The notes: generated from the sequence alone by a model not told the origin. A stretch of 64,000 nt of DNA from Paraburkholderia sp. BL9I2N2 (GCF_004339745.1 NZ_SMGP01000004.1:496001-560000); one strand, 5' to 3'; positions 8,660 to 17,714 are shown, counted from the stretch's first letter. A program made the numbers and translations.

Positions 8660-9472
8660 GTGGCCAGGCTTCGAATCGCGACTTTCAACATCAACGGTAT
8701 CCGCTCGCGCCTGCCGGCGCTGCTGCAATGGCTCGAACGCGAGGCGCCCGACATCGTCTGTTTGCAGGAACTCAAGGCGGTGGATAGCGCGTTTCCTGTC
8801 GAGCAACTGCGCGACGCCGGCTATAGCGCGATCTGGCAAGGGCAGAGCGCCTGGAACGGCGTGGCGATTCTGTCGAAAGGCGAAGCGCCGCTGGAGAGCC
8901 GCCGCGGCCTGCCCGGTTTCGAGGACGACACGCATAGCCGCTACCTCGAAGCGGCAGTCGGCGGCGTGCTGGTGGCGTGCCTCTATCTGCCGAACGGCAA
9001 TCCGCAACCGGGCCCCAAGTTCGACTACAAGCTGGCGTGGTTCGATCATTTCATCGAGCACGCGGCGAAACTGTACAAGAGCGCCCATCCGGTCGTGCTG
9101 GCGGGCGACTTCAACGTGGTGCCCACCGACGAAGACATCTATAACCCGCGCTCCTGGCTAAAGGACGCGCTGCTGCAACCCGAGACCCGCGAGCGTTACC
9201 AGCGGCTGCTCGCGCAAGGCTGGACCGACGCGCTGCGAACGCATTTCGGCGACGAACGGGTCTATACGTTCTGGGACTATTTCCGCCGGCATTGGGATAC
9301 CAACTCCGGCTTGCGCATCGACCATCTGCTGCTGAGCGCCGACCTCGCGCCGCGCGTGCGCGATGCGGGCGTCGACCGCTGGGTGCGGGGCGAGCCGCAC
9401 GCGAGCGATCACGCGCCCACGTGGGTCGAACTGGAGATGAGTGCGGGGCGCCGCAAGAAAAGCGGCGCATAG
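8660..9472 (+). CDS. xthA: Exodeoxyribonuclease III family (AP endonuclease)
   Basis: About 270 residues from GTG at 8660, which has GGGAGA six bases upstream; an in-frame ATG at 8633 is the alternative. Endonuclease/exonuclease/phosphatase-fold motifs are complete: ATFNINGIRSR, the metal glutamate in CLQELKAVD, LAGDFNVVPTDEDIYNP, the LRIDHLLLS aspartate, and the catalytic histidine in ASDHAPTWVEL. The enzyme cuts DNA 5' of abasic sites and degrades 3' ends. Burkholderiales often carry more than one such gene, so this may be a paralogue rather than the sole XthA. Confidence 0.9.
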   Translation: MARLRIATFNINGIRSRLPALLQWLEREAPDIVCLQELKAVDSAFPVEQLRDAGYSAIWQGQSAWNGVAILSKGEAPLESRRGLPGFEDDTHSRYLEAAVGGVLVACLYLPNGNPQPGPKFDYKLAWFDHFIEHAAKLYKSAHPVVLAGDFNVVPTDEDIYNPRSWLKDALLQPETRERYQRLLAQGWTDALRTHFGDERVYTFWDYFRRHWDTNSGLRIDHLLLSADLAPRVRDAGVDRWVRGEPHASDHAPTWVELEMSAGRRKKSGA

Positions 9473-9512
9473 GAGTGTAAAAGCGGCGTATAGCGGGCGC
9501 ATAAGCGCGAAA

Positions 9513-9540
9513 CGGGCGATCGCTCATCGCGGATCGCCCG
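9513..9540. terminator. Inverted repeat between the exonuclease and csbD-like genes
   Basis: CGGGCGATC (9513-9521) pairs with GATCGCCCG (9532-9540) around a 10-base loop. It lies between two convergent genes, where a bidirectional terminator is expected, but it has no T run. Confidence 0.45.
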
Positions 9541-9560
9541 GCGATCAACCGCGTCGAAAA

Positions 9561-9848
9561 TCAACGGCGATAGTCGCGTCCCGCGGCACCGTGTGCCCAC
9601 AGCGCACCGGCCACGAAGCCGGCGAGCGCGACCACCGCGATCGCGGTGAAGGGGCTTTCCGCCGTGGTTTCACGCACGAGGCTCGTGGTGCTCGCGGCTA
9701 GTTGCTGGGCTTTGCCGCTGAGTTCCTTCGCCTTGCCGGCCAATTGCGTGCCGGTATCGCCCAATACGTCGCCGACCGCGCCCTGAACCTTGCCCGCGAC
9801 TTCCTTCACTGCGCCTTCCGCTGAGTTAGCTGCCGAATTGGTGTCCAT
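9561..9848 (-). CDS. CsbD-like stress protein with C-terminal membrane segment
   Basis: 95 residues, RBS GGGAGC upstream. The first ~50 residues have the glycine-, alanine- and lysine-rich repeat of CsbD proteins (VKEVAGKVQGAVGDVLGD, then LAGKAKELSGKAQQ). The C terminus has a hydrophobic helix (FTAIAVVALAGFVAGALWA) followed by RDYRR, as in DUF883/ElaB-type ribosome-associated membrane proteins. The mix of the two is seen directly; role in general stress is family-level inference only. Confidence 0.75.
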   Translation of the reverse strand: MDTNSAANSAEGAVKEVAGKVQGAVGDVLGDTGTQLAGKAKELSGKAQQLAASTTSLVRETTAESPFTAIAVVALAGFVAGALWAHGAAGRDYRR

Positions 9849-10017
9849 ACGTTTTTGCTCCCATTGTCATATTTACGTGTGAGCCATTGCGATCGCAACG
9901 CGGCCACACCAGGGTGTCGCGCAGGCCGCGCCGAGAAGCGCGGCTTACGTCCACCAGACAGGGCGCAAGAAGCGCGCCCGACGGAAAAAGCAAAACCGGT
10001 GGCGCCGGACTGGAGCG

Positions 10018-10701
10018 TCAGTGCCGCCGCCGGGAATTGATCCCCACGAATACGGCCATCAGCATAAGGAAGCCGCCGAACAGCAGTGCCGAATTCACCA
10101 CGGCGTGCGTAAACCCGAGTCGCTCGACATTGATGAACGGATAGGGGTAGAAATCCGACAACCTTCCGCGCCAGAAGGTCACGCCGAGATAGGTCAATGG
10201 ATACACCAGCCACAACAGACAATGCCGCAGCTTCAGGTGAAAACGCGGCACGAACAGCACCCAGTAAAGCGCGGCGAGCATAGGCAACACACTGTGGAGC
10301 GATTCGTTGAGCAGCAGCCGGAATGCCGTAGGCGTCCAGTAACCTCGCAACAGCAGGTTGTAGGCGACCCCGACAAACGCCATGTACACCACCACGGCGG
10401 TGACGACGGTAGGTTGCCGGAAAAATCGCGCGGGCGTCGACCGGTGGCCACGCAACGCCACGCAGGTAAAGCAGATCGCGCAGGCGAGCACCGTCAGATT
10501 GGTGAGGTAACTGCTCATGCGGGCGAAGCCGTCGAGCACGGTCAGCCCGCGGGCGAGCGTGCGATCGATCGTGACCTCGGCTTGCGCGACGATGGAGATC
10601 CACGCAATGACGGCGATGATCGCCGCCAACGTCACCGACGGAACACTAGGCGTATGCAGCGGAAGCTCGGGCTCCCGTTGCTCGGAAAGGGCAGGGCGCA
10701 T
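10018..10701 (-). CDS. Pr6Pr-family integral membrane protein
   Basis: About 227 residues from ATG at 10701; a GTG 18 bases upstream is an alternative. Six hydrophobic segments are visible, e.g. LAAIIAVIAWISIV, LTNLTVLACAICFTCVAL, TAVVVYMAFVGVAYNLLL and the last FGGFLMLMAVFVGI. Family-typical stretches are FARMSSYLTNLTVL, LNESLHSVLPMLAALYW and DFYPYPFINVE. Pr6Pr proteins are distantly related to FAR-17a/AIG1 and have no assigned function in bacteria. Convergent with the exonuclease; an imperfect 20-bp tandem repeat lies at its 5' end. Confidence 0.8.
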   Translation of the reverse strand: MRPALSEQREPELPLHTPSVPSVTLAAIIAVIAWISIVAQAEVTIDRTLARGLTVLDGFARMSSYLTNLTVLACAICFTCVALRGHRSTPARFFRQPTVVTAVVVYMAFVGVAYNLLLRGYWTPTAFRLLLNESLHSVLPMLAALYWVLFVPRFHLKLRHCLLWLVYPLTYLGVTFWRGRLSDFYPYPFINVERLGFTHAVVNSALLFGGFLMLMAVFVGINSRRRH

Positions 10702-10727
10702 GCGTTCGATTCTATACACACTGCATG

Positions 10728-10767
10728 GGCTTTGCAGTGTGTGCTATGGCTCTGCAGTGTGCGCTAT
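10728..10767. repeat. Two-copy 20-bp tandem repeat
   Basis: GGCTTTGCAGTGTGTGCTAT (10728-10747) is followed by a copy differing at two positions (10748-10767). It lies upstream of the Pr6Pr gene and just past motB, in the 110-bp gap. Confidence 0.6.
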
Positions 10768-10811
10768 CGAGCGCACGCGCTGAATCGATCAGGCGGAGGC
10801 CCGTAAAAATA

Positions 10812-11804
10812 CTACGGCGTGCTACGCGAACCGGTCACCGCCTGCAAGCGCCCGACCACGGCGGGAATGGTCGAACTCGCCGGAGTGGCTTCGTCGATTG
10901 CGGTGCGTCCGCCGTCGTGGAAAAACGCCAGTTCCGCGGCTTTGTTCAGCACCAGGATGCTGATGCGACGATTGGTCGGCTCGTCGGCGACATGGCTGTT
11001 CAGCGGCAAGACGTCCGCTAGCCCGCGCACCTGCAGCAGCTTTTCGCCGTGCATGCCGCCGGCGACCAGCGAGCGGCGCGCGGCGTTGGCGCGTTCGGAC
11101 GACAGCTCCCAGTTCGAATAGCCTTCCGGGCCCGCCGTGTACGGCACCGCATCCGTATGGCCGGCAATCGAAATGCGGTTGTCGACGTCGTTGAGCGCGG
11201 CGCCGATCTGCGTGAGGATCGTCACCGCGTAGGGCTGCAGCTTCGAACTGCCGGAAGGGAACATCGGCCGGTTCTGCGAATCGACGATCTCGATACGCAG
11301 CCCTTCGTTCGTGATCGAAATGCGGATCTGATCCTTGAACGCCTTCAATGCGGGGCTTTGCTCGATCAACGTAGTGAGCTTCGCCTTCAGTTGTTCGAGA
11401 CGCGCCGCATCGGACGGCGCCACGGTCGGCGCGGCGGTGGCGGGCGGAGCGGGCTGGGTCTGGCTCTTCTTGCCGTCGCCGGGCCGTGTATCGGAGATGT
11501 CGCGGCCGCCGCCTTGCACCACGCTCGGACGCGCTGCGGCGGTGCCTTCGTTGCCGCCGAGCAGGCTCGACAGGGGCGTGTTGAAATAGTCCTCGATACC
11601 CTGCTTGTCGTACTTCGACGTGGAGCCGAGCAGCCACATCAGCAGGAAGAACGCCATCATCGCGGTGACGAAGTCGGCGTAGGCGATCTTCCATGCGCCG
11701 CCGTGATGCCCGCCGTGGTCGTCGCCCTTTCTCGAACGGCGCACGATCACCGGCGCCGGCGCCTGTTCCTCCTGCGAGGCGCGCGATCTTCTTTCGCTCA
11801 TCAT
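10812..11804 (-). CDS. motB: Flagellar stator protein MotB
   Basis: 330 residues from ATG at 11804, with GGAG five bases upstream; MSERRS one codon later is an equal alternative. A basic cytoplasmic N terminus is followed by the single membrane helix with the proton-carrying aspartate (D44 in AYADFVTAMMAFFLLMWLLG). After a proline/alanine-rich linker comes an OmpA-like peptidoglycan-binding domain (GHTDAVPYTAGPEGYSNWELSSERA, then NRRISILVL). MotB anchors the stator to the wall and pairs with MotA. It starts 11 bp after motA. Longer upstream reading in the same frame is arginine-rich and overlaps motA, so it was rejected. Confidence 0.95.
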   Translation of the reverse strand: MMSERRSRASQEEQAPAPVIVRRSRKGDDHGGHHGGAWKIAYADFVTAMMAFFLLMWLLGSTSKYDKQGIEDYFNTPLSSLLGGNEGTAAARPSVVQGGGRDISDTRPGDGKKSQTQPAPPATAAPTVAPSDAARLEQLKAKLTTLIEQSPALKAFKDQIRISITNEGLRIEIVDSQNRPMFPSGSSKLQPYAVTILTQIGAALNDVDNRISIAGHTDAVPYTAGPEGYSNWELSSERANAARRSLVAGGMHGEKLLQVRGLADVLPLNSHVADEPTNRRISILVLNKAAELAFFHDGGRTAIDEATPASSTIPAVVGRLQAVTGSRSTP

Positions 11805-11815
11805 GCCGCTCCGCG

Positions 11816-12685
11816 TCAGGCCGACTTCGGCATCTTGGTGGCGCGCACGGCGTCGTCGAGTTCCTGGAAGCTCGGACGGTCGGCGGTGAACAGCACCTTG
11901 CGGCCGAACTCGACGGCGATCGGCGGCGCGTAGCCGGACAGCGACGCGAGCAGCACGGCCTTCACGCACTGGTACGGCTTGGCCTCAGCGCGGCCCTTCG
12001 CGTTGAGCAGATCGGCCACGGGGCCGATAAAGCCATACGCGAGCAGAATGCCGAGGAACGTGCCGACCAGCGCGCCGGCGATCATTTCTCCAAGGACGGC
12101 GGGCGGCGCGCCGACCGAACCCATGGTATGAACGACGCCCATGACCGCCGCGACGATCCCGAAGGCGGGCAAGCCGTCGGCCATTTTCTGAATGGCGTTG
12201 GCCGCGACCGACGCTTCCGCGTGATGCGTGGCCAGCTCCTCGTCCATCAAGTCCTGCACTTCGAGCACGTTCACATTGCCGCCGGACATCATGCGCAGAT
12301 AGTCGACGATGAAATCGAGCAGATGTTGGTCCTCCAGCACGTGTGAATACTTCTGGAAAATCACGCTTTCCTCCGGCGCGGTGACGTCCGTTTCGAGCGA
12401 CATCATGCCTTCCTTGCGCGCCTTCTGAAGCAGTTCATAAAGCAGCGCGATCAGCTCCAGATATTTTTCCTTGGTGTAGCCGCCGCCTTTAAAACATGAC
12501 GGAATCGCCTTGATGGTTTTCTTCAGCGTGGAAGTCGGATTGCTCACGACAAATGCGCCGATTGCCGCACCGAAAATACAGAGTAATTCGAACGGCTGAA
12601 CGAGCGCCGGCAGGTGCCCACCCACGCCGACAAAACTCCCGATCACAGAACCGATCACTACAACCCAGCCGATTGCGACAAACAT
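11816..12685 (-). CDS. motA: Flagellar motor stator protein MotA
   Basis: 289 residues, RBS GGAGAG. Four membrane segments; R90 and E98 (in LLQKARKEGMMSLETD) and P173 (in GLPAFGIVAAVMG) sit at the same numbers as the E. coli residues that act on the rotor and proton path. MotA forms the proton-driven stator channel with MotB. In many Burkholderia chromosomes motAB follows flhDC and precedes the che genes; here neither is present on either side, so this may be a second or relocated stator pair. Confidence 0.95.
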   Translation of the reverse strand: MFVAIGWVVVIGSVIGSFVGVGGHLPALVQPFELLCIFGAAIGAFVVSNPTSTLKKTIKAIPSCFKGGGYTKEKYLELIALLYELLQKARKEGMMSLETDVTAPEESVIFQKYSHVLEDQHLLDFIVDYLRMMSGGNVNVLEVQDLMDEELATHHAEASVAANAIQKMADGLPAFGIVAAVMGVVHTMGSVGAPPAVLGEMIAGALVGTFLGILLAYGFIGPVADLLNAKGRAEAKPYQCVKAVLLASLSGYAPPIAVEFGRKVLFTADRPSFQELDDAVRATKMPKSA

Positions 12686-13109
12686 ACTCTCTCCGATTAT
12701 CTTGCGCGACGCACGGCCGATCAGAGCAGGTCCTATTTCAAGGCCTTTTCTTGTGCGTCATAAAATTTTTGCATGTATGGGTAAACGGCTGGATTCGTTG
12801 TTGCTGAAGTGCTCGGCTGGGTGAAACACTAAAAATTTCACCAATCGGTTAGTTTATTGAGTGGGTGCCGGTAAATTTGTCCGCTCATTGCGATCGTTGC
12901 AATTGCAACTTGTATTCGCCTAGTCCGGTAAAACCCCCGTGTCAATCTGCCGCTGACGCAAAACGGATACGTAACCTTTTTACCGATCGGTCTGCTAGCA
13001 TGACGAACAGTTTGTATCGACGGCCATTCCCCGGGGACACCTCGCCACAGTGCCCCCGTCGACCACGAACACCGGCAGCGCTAGCGACTCACCCGGAGAA
13101 GAATGCCGC
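12686..13109. other. Divergent intergenic region, motA / outer-membrane protein
   Basis: 424 bp, clearly more AT-rich than its surroundings (e.g. ATAAAATTTTTGCATG near 12760 and CTAAAAATTTCACC near 12830), so promoters for both genes are likely here. I found no flhDC remnant, no RNA gene, and no convincing sigma-28 element facing motA. Confidence 0.5.
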
Positions 13110-14123
13110 ATGCGGAATCTGACATCTGCTGCTCGATATTGGCTGATTCGCAAGGCGGCCGCCTGCATGACGGGTCTCGGCCTGCTGTTCATTTCCACTC
13201 TCAGTCACGCTCAGGAGTTTTCGCTATTCGGCGGCGGCTCGCGCGCGAGCAGTATCAACACCTATACGTGGGCCTTCAACTATCAGGAAGGCCTGGGGCA
13301 ATATTTCGCCGCGAGCTTCACGTGGCTCAACGAAGGGCACATTCCCGATCATCATCGCGACGGGCAGATGATCCAGTTGTGGGCGCGCCTTCCCGTGGGC
13401 AGCCCGCAGTTCGTCGTGCAAGCGGGCGTCGGCCCATACCGCTACTTCGATACGACCACCGCCGAGCAGGGCGGCAGTTATTCCAACACCCACGGCTGGG
13501 GCGTGGTGTACAGCGTGCGCGCCGCGTATTACGCGTCGAACCGGTGGATCACGCAGTTCCAGTTGAATCGCGTGCACGTTCAGCGTGGACCGGATTCGAC
13601 CGGCGTGATGTTCGGCGTCGGCTATCAGCTCGACGCGCCTGGCTCGCCCGGTCCGCGCGACTGGGCGATCGGCAGCACGCACAAGGTCACCAATAACGAA
13701 GTGGCGGTGTATCTCGGCAAAACCATCGTCAATTCGCCCAGCTCACCGAACGCAGTGGGCGGCGCGATCGAGTACCGGCGCGGCCTCGCGAAATATCTCG
13801 ACGTGACGGTCGGCTATCTTCACGAAGGCAGTACCAAGGTGGCGCGCCGCGACGGGCTAACGAGCCAGTTGTGGGCCACACGCGCGTTCCTCAACGACAA
13901 GGTTTCGTTGGCGGTCGGCTTCGGCGCCTACTATGCGATCGACGAGAACGAACATAGCGAGACGCCCGGTCCGGGCGCCGGGACGTTCTCCGGCCTCATC
14001 ACCATTGCGGGCTCGTATCGCATCACCGAGCACTGGGATGCGCGGCTCGCATGGAACCGCGTCATGACCCGTTATGATCGTGATTCGGATGTGATATTCG
14101 GTGGCGTGGGCTACCGTTGGTGA
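13110..14123 (+). CDS. Outer-membrane beta-barrel protein with internal duplication, unknown function
   Basis: 337 residues from ATG at 13110 (MRNLTS...). Signal peptide cleaved near SHAQ|E (residues 34-35); the C terminus GGVGYRW ends in an aromatic residue as in outer-membrane barrels. Residues ~50-174 and ~215-337 are two versions of one unit: YQEGLGQYFAASFTWLNEG aligns with YRRGLAKYLDVTVGYLHEG, RDGQMIQLWA with RDGLTSQLWA, NRWITQFQLNRV with EHWDARLAWNRV, and GVMFGVGYQL with DVIFGGVGYRW. Alternating polar/hydrophobic strands with aromatic girdles suggest an ~8-strand barrel unit repeated twice. I do not recognise a named family. It faces motA across a 424-bp gap and precedes a DUF2252 gene by 89 bp. 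Confidence 0.75.
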   Translation: MRNLTSAARYWLIRKAAACMTGLGLLFISTLSHAQEFSLFGGGSRASSINTYTWAFNYQEGLGQYFAASFTWLNEGHIPDHHRDGQMIQLWARLPVGSPQFVVQAGVGPYRYFDTTTAEQGGSYSNTHGWGVVYSVRAAYYASNRWITQFQLNRVHVQRGPDSTGVMFGVGYQLDAPGSPGPRDWAIGSTHKVTNNEVAVYLGKTIVNSPSSPNAVGGAIEYRRGLAKYLDVTVGYLHEGSTKVARRDGLTSQLWATRAFLNDKVSLAVGFGAYYAIDENEHSETPGPGAGTFSGLITIAGSYRITEHWDARLAWNRVMTRYDRDSDVIFGGVGYRW

Positions 14124-14212
14124 AGGCTTACTCGACCCACGCAGGATGTTGTCGTGCCAGCAGAAGCAGTCTCTCGAGCCGCTAATCAAGACCCGGAAAA
14201 ACGGAGAAGAGC

Positions 14213-15625
14213 ATGAAAGCCAGCACCATCGCCGAACGGGAGGCCCGGGGCCGCGCCGCCCGCGAGCATTCGAAACGGTCGAGCCATAAGGCGGTAGGCG
14301 AGTTGCATCGCAACCCGATCGAGTTGCTCAAGCAAAGCAGCGAGGGCCGGGTGCAGAACCTCGTGCCGCTGCGCTATGGGCGCATGGCCGCCTCGCCTTT
14401 CACGTTTTTTCGCGGCACCGCAATCCTGCAGGCGCACGATCTCAGCCAGGTGCGCGACTCCGGCCTGACCATGCCGATCTGCGGCGACGGCCACTTGATG
14501 AATTTCGGCGGCTTCGCCACGCCCGAGCGGCAACTCGTCTTCGATCTGAACGACTTCGACGAGGTGTCGATCGGGCCATTCGAGTGGGACCTGAAACGGC
14601 TGACCGCAAGCTTCGTCGTCGCGGCGCGTCACATGCGCCTGAGCCGGGGCGCCGCTGAAAACCTGGTGATGACGGCGGTCACCGAATACCGCGACCGCAT
14701 GGCGCAGTACGCGCAATGCGGCGCGCTCGAACTCTGGTACGACCGGATCACCTTCGACCGTATGGCGGAAACGGCGTTGACACCGGAACGCCGCCGCACC
14801 GTAAGGCGCGGCATGGAAAAAGCTGCGAGCCGGACGCACGAAAGCCTGCTCGAGAAAATGGCCGAGCACGACGGCGACCACTGGACGATCCGCGATGCGC
14901 CACCGGCGCTGTTTCATATGCTGGGCACCAACACCCTGTTCACCGCGGAAGAGACCGAAGCGTTCCGAGGCGCGAACTGGCGCAAGTTGCTCGAACGCAT
15001 GTGGGGCGAGTATCTGAAGACGATGTCGCATGACCGGCGCGAACTGCTCAGTCATTTCACCGTGCAGGATCTGGTGTTCAAGGTGGTGGGCGTGGGCAGC
15101 GTCGGCACGCGCTGCATGGTGCTGCTGTTGGTCGATCACATGGGCAAGCCGCTGTTCCTGCAGCTGAAGGAGGCGCGGCCTTCGGTGATCGCGCAGTTCT
15201 ACAAATCGCCGGTCATCAAGCACGAAGGTGAACGCGTCGTGCAAGGACAGCGCATGCTGCAGGCCGCGAGCGACGTCTTTCTCGGCTGGGCGACGGGGCC
15301 GCTCGGGCGGCAATTCTATTTCCGCCAGCTGCGCGACATGAAGCTCTCGGCGAACATCGAGTTGTTCGACATCGACCTGCTGGAAGGCTATGCGCGGCTA
15401 TGTGGCTGGATCATGGCGCGCGCGCATGCCAAGGCGAGCGGGCAGGCGATCGAAGTCAGCGCGTATATCGGCCGTGGCGACCAGTTCGCGGAAGCGCTCA
15501 CCGGCTACGCCGCGACCTACGCGGATCAGGTGGAGCGCGATTACGACGTGTTCCTGAAGGCGTGCCGCAGCGGACAACTCGAGGCGCGCACGGACGAGGA
15601 CATGGCGGCGGATTTCCGCGTGTAG
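14213..15625 (+). CDS. DUF2252 domain protein (kinase-like fold)
   Basis: 470 residues, RBS GGAGAAGAG. It has the DUF2252 layout: LVPLRYGRMAASPFTFFRG near residue 51, ICGDGHLMNFGGF, FDLNDFDEVSIGPFEWDLKR, then PLFLQLKEARPS and ILELF-like late motifs ending in YADQVERDYDVFL. The GDGHLMNFG and DLNDFDE motifs resemble the catalytic HxDxxxxN and DFD-type elements of aminoglycoside-kinase-like folds, which suggests phosphotransfer on an unknown substrate. Biochemical role is not established for the family. Confidence 0.9.
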   Translation: MKASTIAEREARGRAAREHSKRSSHKAVGELHRNPIELLKQSSEGRVQNLVPLRYGRMAASPFTFFRGTAILQAHDLSQVRDSGLTMPICGDGHLMNFGGFATPERQLVFDLNDFDEVSIGPFEWDLKRLTASFVVAARHMRLSRGAAENLVMTAVTEYRDRMAQYAQCGALELWYDRITFDRMAETALTPERRRTVRRGMEKAASRTHESLLEKMAEHDGDHWTIRDAPPALFHMLGTNTLFTAEETEAFRGANWRKLLERMWGEYLKTMSHDRRELLSHFTVQDLVFKVVGVGSVGTRCMVLLLVDHMGKPLFLQLKEARPSVIAQFYKSPVIKHEGERVVQGQRMLQAASDVFLGWATGPLGRQFYFRQLRDMKLSANIELFDIDLLEGYARLCGWIMARAHAKASGQAIEVSAYIGRGDQFAEALTGYAATYADQVERDYDVFLKACRSGQLEARTDEDMAADFRV

Positions 15626-15719
15626 CGGCGGTGTTGGCGCGGCTCTCCGCGTTGGACCGCATGCGAGCCGTGCAACGCGCATGGACTGAGCGGCCTACGC
15701 GCGTGCGCGTGTGCGCGCC

Positions 15720-16583
15720 TCAGTCTCTGCTGTCTACGCGCGCCTCGCGCAACGTCACGAAACGCAAGCGCCGTTGCCGAGCGGCGTCGATCACACGCGG
15801 CAGCACCGCGAGGATCAACGGCGTGCCCTCGATCGTGAGCGCGGCGTTGCCGTCGTGGAGTAGCAGAATATCGCGCGGCGCGAGGCCGTCGAGCAACCGC
15901 CGCGTCACCAACCCGGGATCGCGCTCGCGCGTGTCGTAGCCGCGCCGTGTCCACGCCGCGAGCCGCAGATCGAGCTTGCGCAAGACCGGTTCGAGAAAGA
16001 TGTTGCGCAGCCCCGCCGGCGCGCGGAAGAACATCGGCCGTTCGCCGCTTAGGGCTTCGAGCGTGCGTTGCGCGGCGTCGATCTCGCGCGTGAGGGCGGC
16101 TGGTAACGTCACGGAAAACGTGTGGACGTGAACCTGCGAATGGTTTTCGAGCGCATGGCCGCGCGCGACGATCTCGCGTGCGAGTTCCGGATAACGCTGC
16201 GCCTTCGCGCCGATGCAGAAGAACGTGGCGCGCACGCCGAAGGCGTCGAGCAGATCGAGCACTTGCGGCGTGACGAGCGGATCGGGACCGTCGTCGATGG
16301 TCAGCGCGATCGCGTCGGCGTTGCGCGCGGACGCGGGCAGGCGGGTCCAGTTCGGACCGAGCAGCGAGGTGCGCGGCAACAGACCGGCCACCGTGAAAAT
16401 GGCGTGATTCACAAAGATCGCGGCGAGCCACCAGGGCCACGCGGCGGGCGCGACCAGCCATCCTGCCAGCACGAATACGTGCCATGCGGCGGTGGTGGTG
16501 AGCATCGCGGGATAGCCGGTTTGCGGCCAGCGGCGTGGCGGCACGTCGTGGACGCCATGCGGCGGCGTGGGGAGTTCTTTCAT
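15720..16583 (-). CDS. Membrane-anchored polysaccharide deacetylase (NodB homology domain)
   Basis: 287 residues from ATG at 16583, AGGAAG upstream. Two hydrophobic helices at residues ~27-70 (WHVFVLAGWLVAPAAWPWW, then AIFVNHAIFTVAGLL) anchor it in the membrane. The NodB domain follows with all motifs: TIDDGPDPLVT (catalytic base and metal aspartate), ATFFCIGAKA, LENHSQVH (HxxxH metal histidines), FFRAPAGLRN and ILLLHDG. It should remove acetyl or formyl groups from an N- or O-acylated polysaccharide or lipid-linked sugar. The lipid A-modifying ArnD type is a relative, but no arn genes are near. Confidence 0.9.
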   Translation of the reverse strand: MKELPTPPHGVHDVPPRRWPQTGYPAMLTTTAAWHVFVLAGWLVAPAAWPWWLAAIFVNHAIFTVAGLLPRTSLLGPNWTRLPASARNADAIALTIDDGPDPLVTPQVLDLLDAFGVRATFFCIGAKAQRYPELAREIVARGHALENHSQVHVHTFSVTLPAALTREIDAAQRTLEALSGERPMFFRAPAGLRNIFLEPVLRKLDLRLAAWTRRGYDTRERDPGLVTRRLLDGLAPRDILLLHDGNAALTIEGTPLILAVLPRVIDAARQRRLRFVTLREARVDSRD

Positions 16584-16815
16584 AAAGCGTGCTTCCTGTC
16601 TTCCTTCCTCCTTCCTGGGAAGGCCTTGAATCGCGCACGCGGCGCGCAACAGCAGACGATACCATTGATGCGCGCCGCGACGCGCCCGCGGACAGAAACG
16701 GCAAATAATGAAAGCGCGCTGAAAGACGTTATGCTTCGCGACGGCCGGGCCTTCAGGACGGCCGCTCGTCCAACTTACTGTGCCTAATTCGCCGGTTCGT
16801 GCCGGTCATGCGTCC

Positions 16816-17691
16816 ATGCGTTTGCGTCACATCGAAATTTTTCACGCCATCATGCGCACGGGGTCGCTGTCGAAAGCGGCGGAACTGCTGTGCGTGTCGC
16901 AGCCCGCCGTGAGCAAGGCGCTCGCGCATGCCGAGCGCAGCTTGGGCTTCGCTTTGTTCAACCGCGTGCATGGCCGCTTGCAGCCGACGCGTGAAGCGGA
17001 GCTGCTGTTCTCCGAATCGCAGAAGCTGCAGGCGAATCTCGACGGCATTCGCCATCTGGCGCGCAATCTCGCGCTGCAACCGGAGGGGCACCTACGCATC
17101 GGCTGTCTGCCGAGTCTCGGGCTGAGTCTGATTCCGCCGACGGTGCAGGCGTTTCGCCGCGACTTTCCGCGCGTGTCGCTGAAGATTCAGACGCGGCATA
17201 CGGAGGAGTTGTTCAACGCGCTGCTCACGCGCGATCTCGATCTCGCGATCGCGTTGAATCCACCGGCGCGGCCCGGCATCACCGCGGTCGAGCTGGGCCG
17301 CACGGCGATCGTCTGTGTCTGTCCGCCCGACGATCCCGACGCGCGGCAGCCGATCGATCTCGCGGCCTTCCTCGCGCGCGACTGGATCAGCATCGGCAAT
17401 ACCGATCCGCTTGGCGAATTGATCGGCAATGCGCTCGAAGCGCAGGGCCTCGATGAAAGCGTCGCCGCCGTCGAAGCGCAGACCTGGTATGTGGCGCGCG
17501 CTCTCGCCGCACGCGGCATCGGCTATGCGCTGCTCGATGAACTGACGGCGCGCAGCGGCGCGGAGCCGGTCGCGATCCGGCCGGTGACGCCCGCGCTGTC
17601 GGCGGGCGTGTTCGCGCTGTGGCGCGACGGCGGCATGGACTCGCAGGCCGGCAACGCGTTTCTCGACGTGTTGCGCGCGCCCTTCGGCTGA
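16816..17691 (+). CDS. LysR-family transcriptional regulator
   Basis: 291 residues from ATG at 16816 (MRLRHIEIFHAIMRTGSLSKAAELL). In-frame GTG at 16780 would add 12 residues; neither has a clear RBS, and the family normally begins at MRxRHIE. The N-terminal winged helix has SKAAELLCVSQPAVSKALAHAE; the effector domain has LRIGCLPSLGLSLIP and RDLDLAIALNPP. It is followed on the same strand by a D-amino-acid oxidase-like gene, a binding protein and an SDR, which are likely targets. A T-N11-A palindrome at 17715-17727 lies between it and the next gene. Confidence 0.93.
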   Translation: MRLRHIEIFHAIMRTGSLSKAAELLCVSQPAVSKALAHAERSLGFALFNRVHGRLQPTREAELLFSESQKLQANLDGIRHLARNLALQPEGHLRIGCLPSLGLSLIPPTVQAFRRDFPRVSLKIQTRHTEELFNALLTRDLDLAIALNPPARPGITAVELGRTAIVCVCPPDDPDARQPIDLAAFLARDWISIGNTDPLGELIGNALEAQGLDESVAAVEAQTWYVARALAARGIGYALLDELTARSGAEPVAIRPVTPALSAGVFALWRDGGMDSQAGNAFLDVLRAPFG

Positions 17692-17714
17692 GCCGTCCCT
17701 CGGGTTCGAGCTCT

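Noticed and set aside
12686..13109. Possible sigma-28 promoter for motA
   Set aside because: No match to TAAAGTTT-N11-GCCGATAA on the minus strand in this gap beyond short partial matches.
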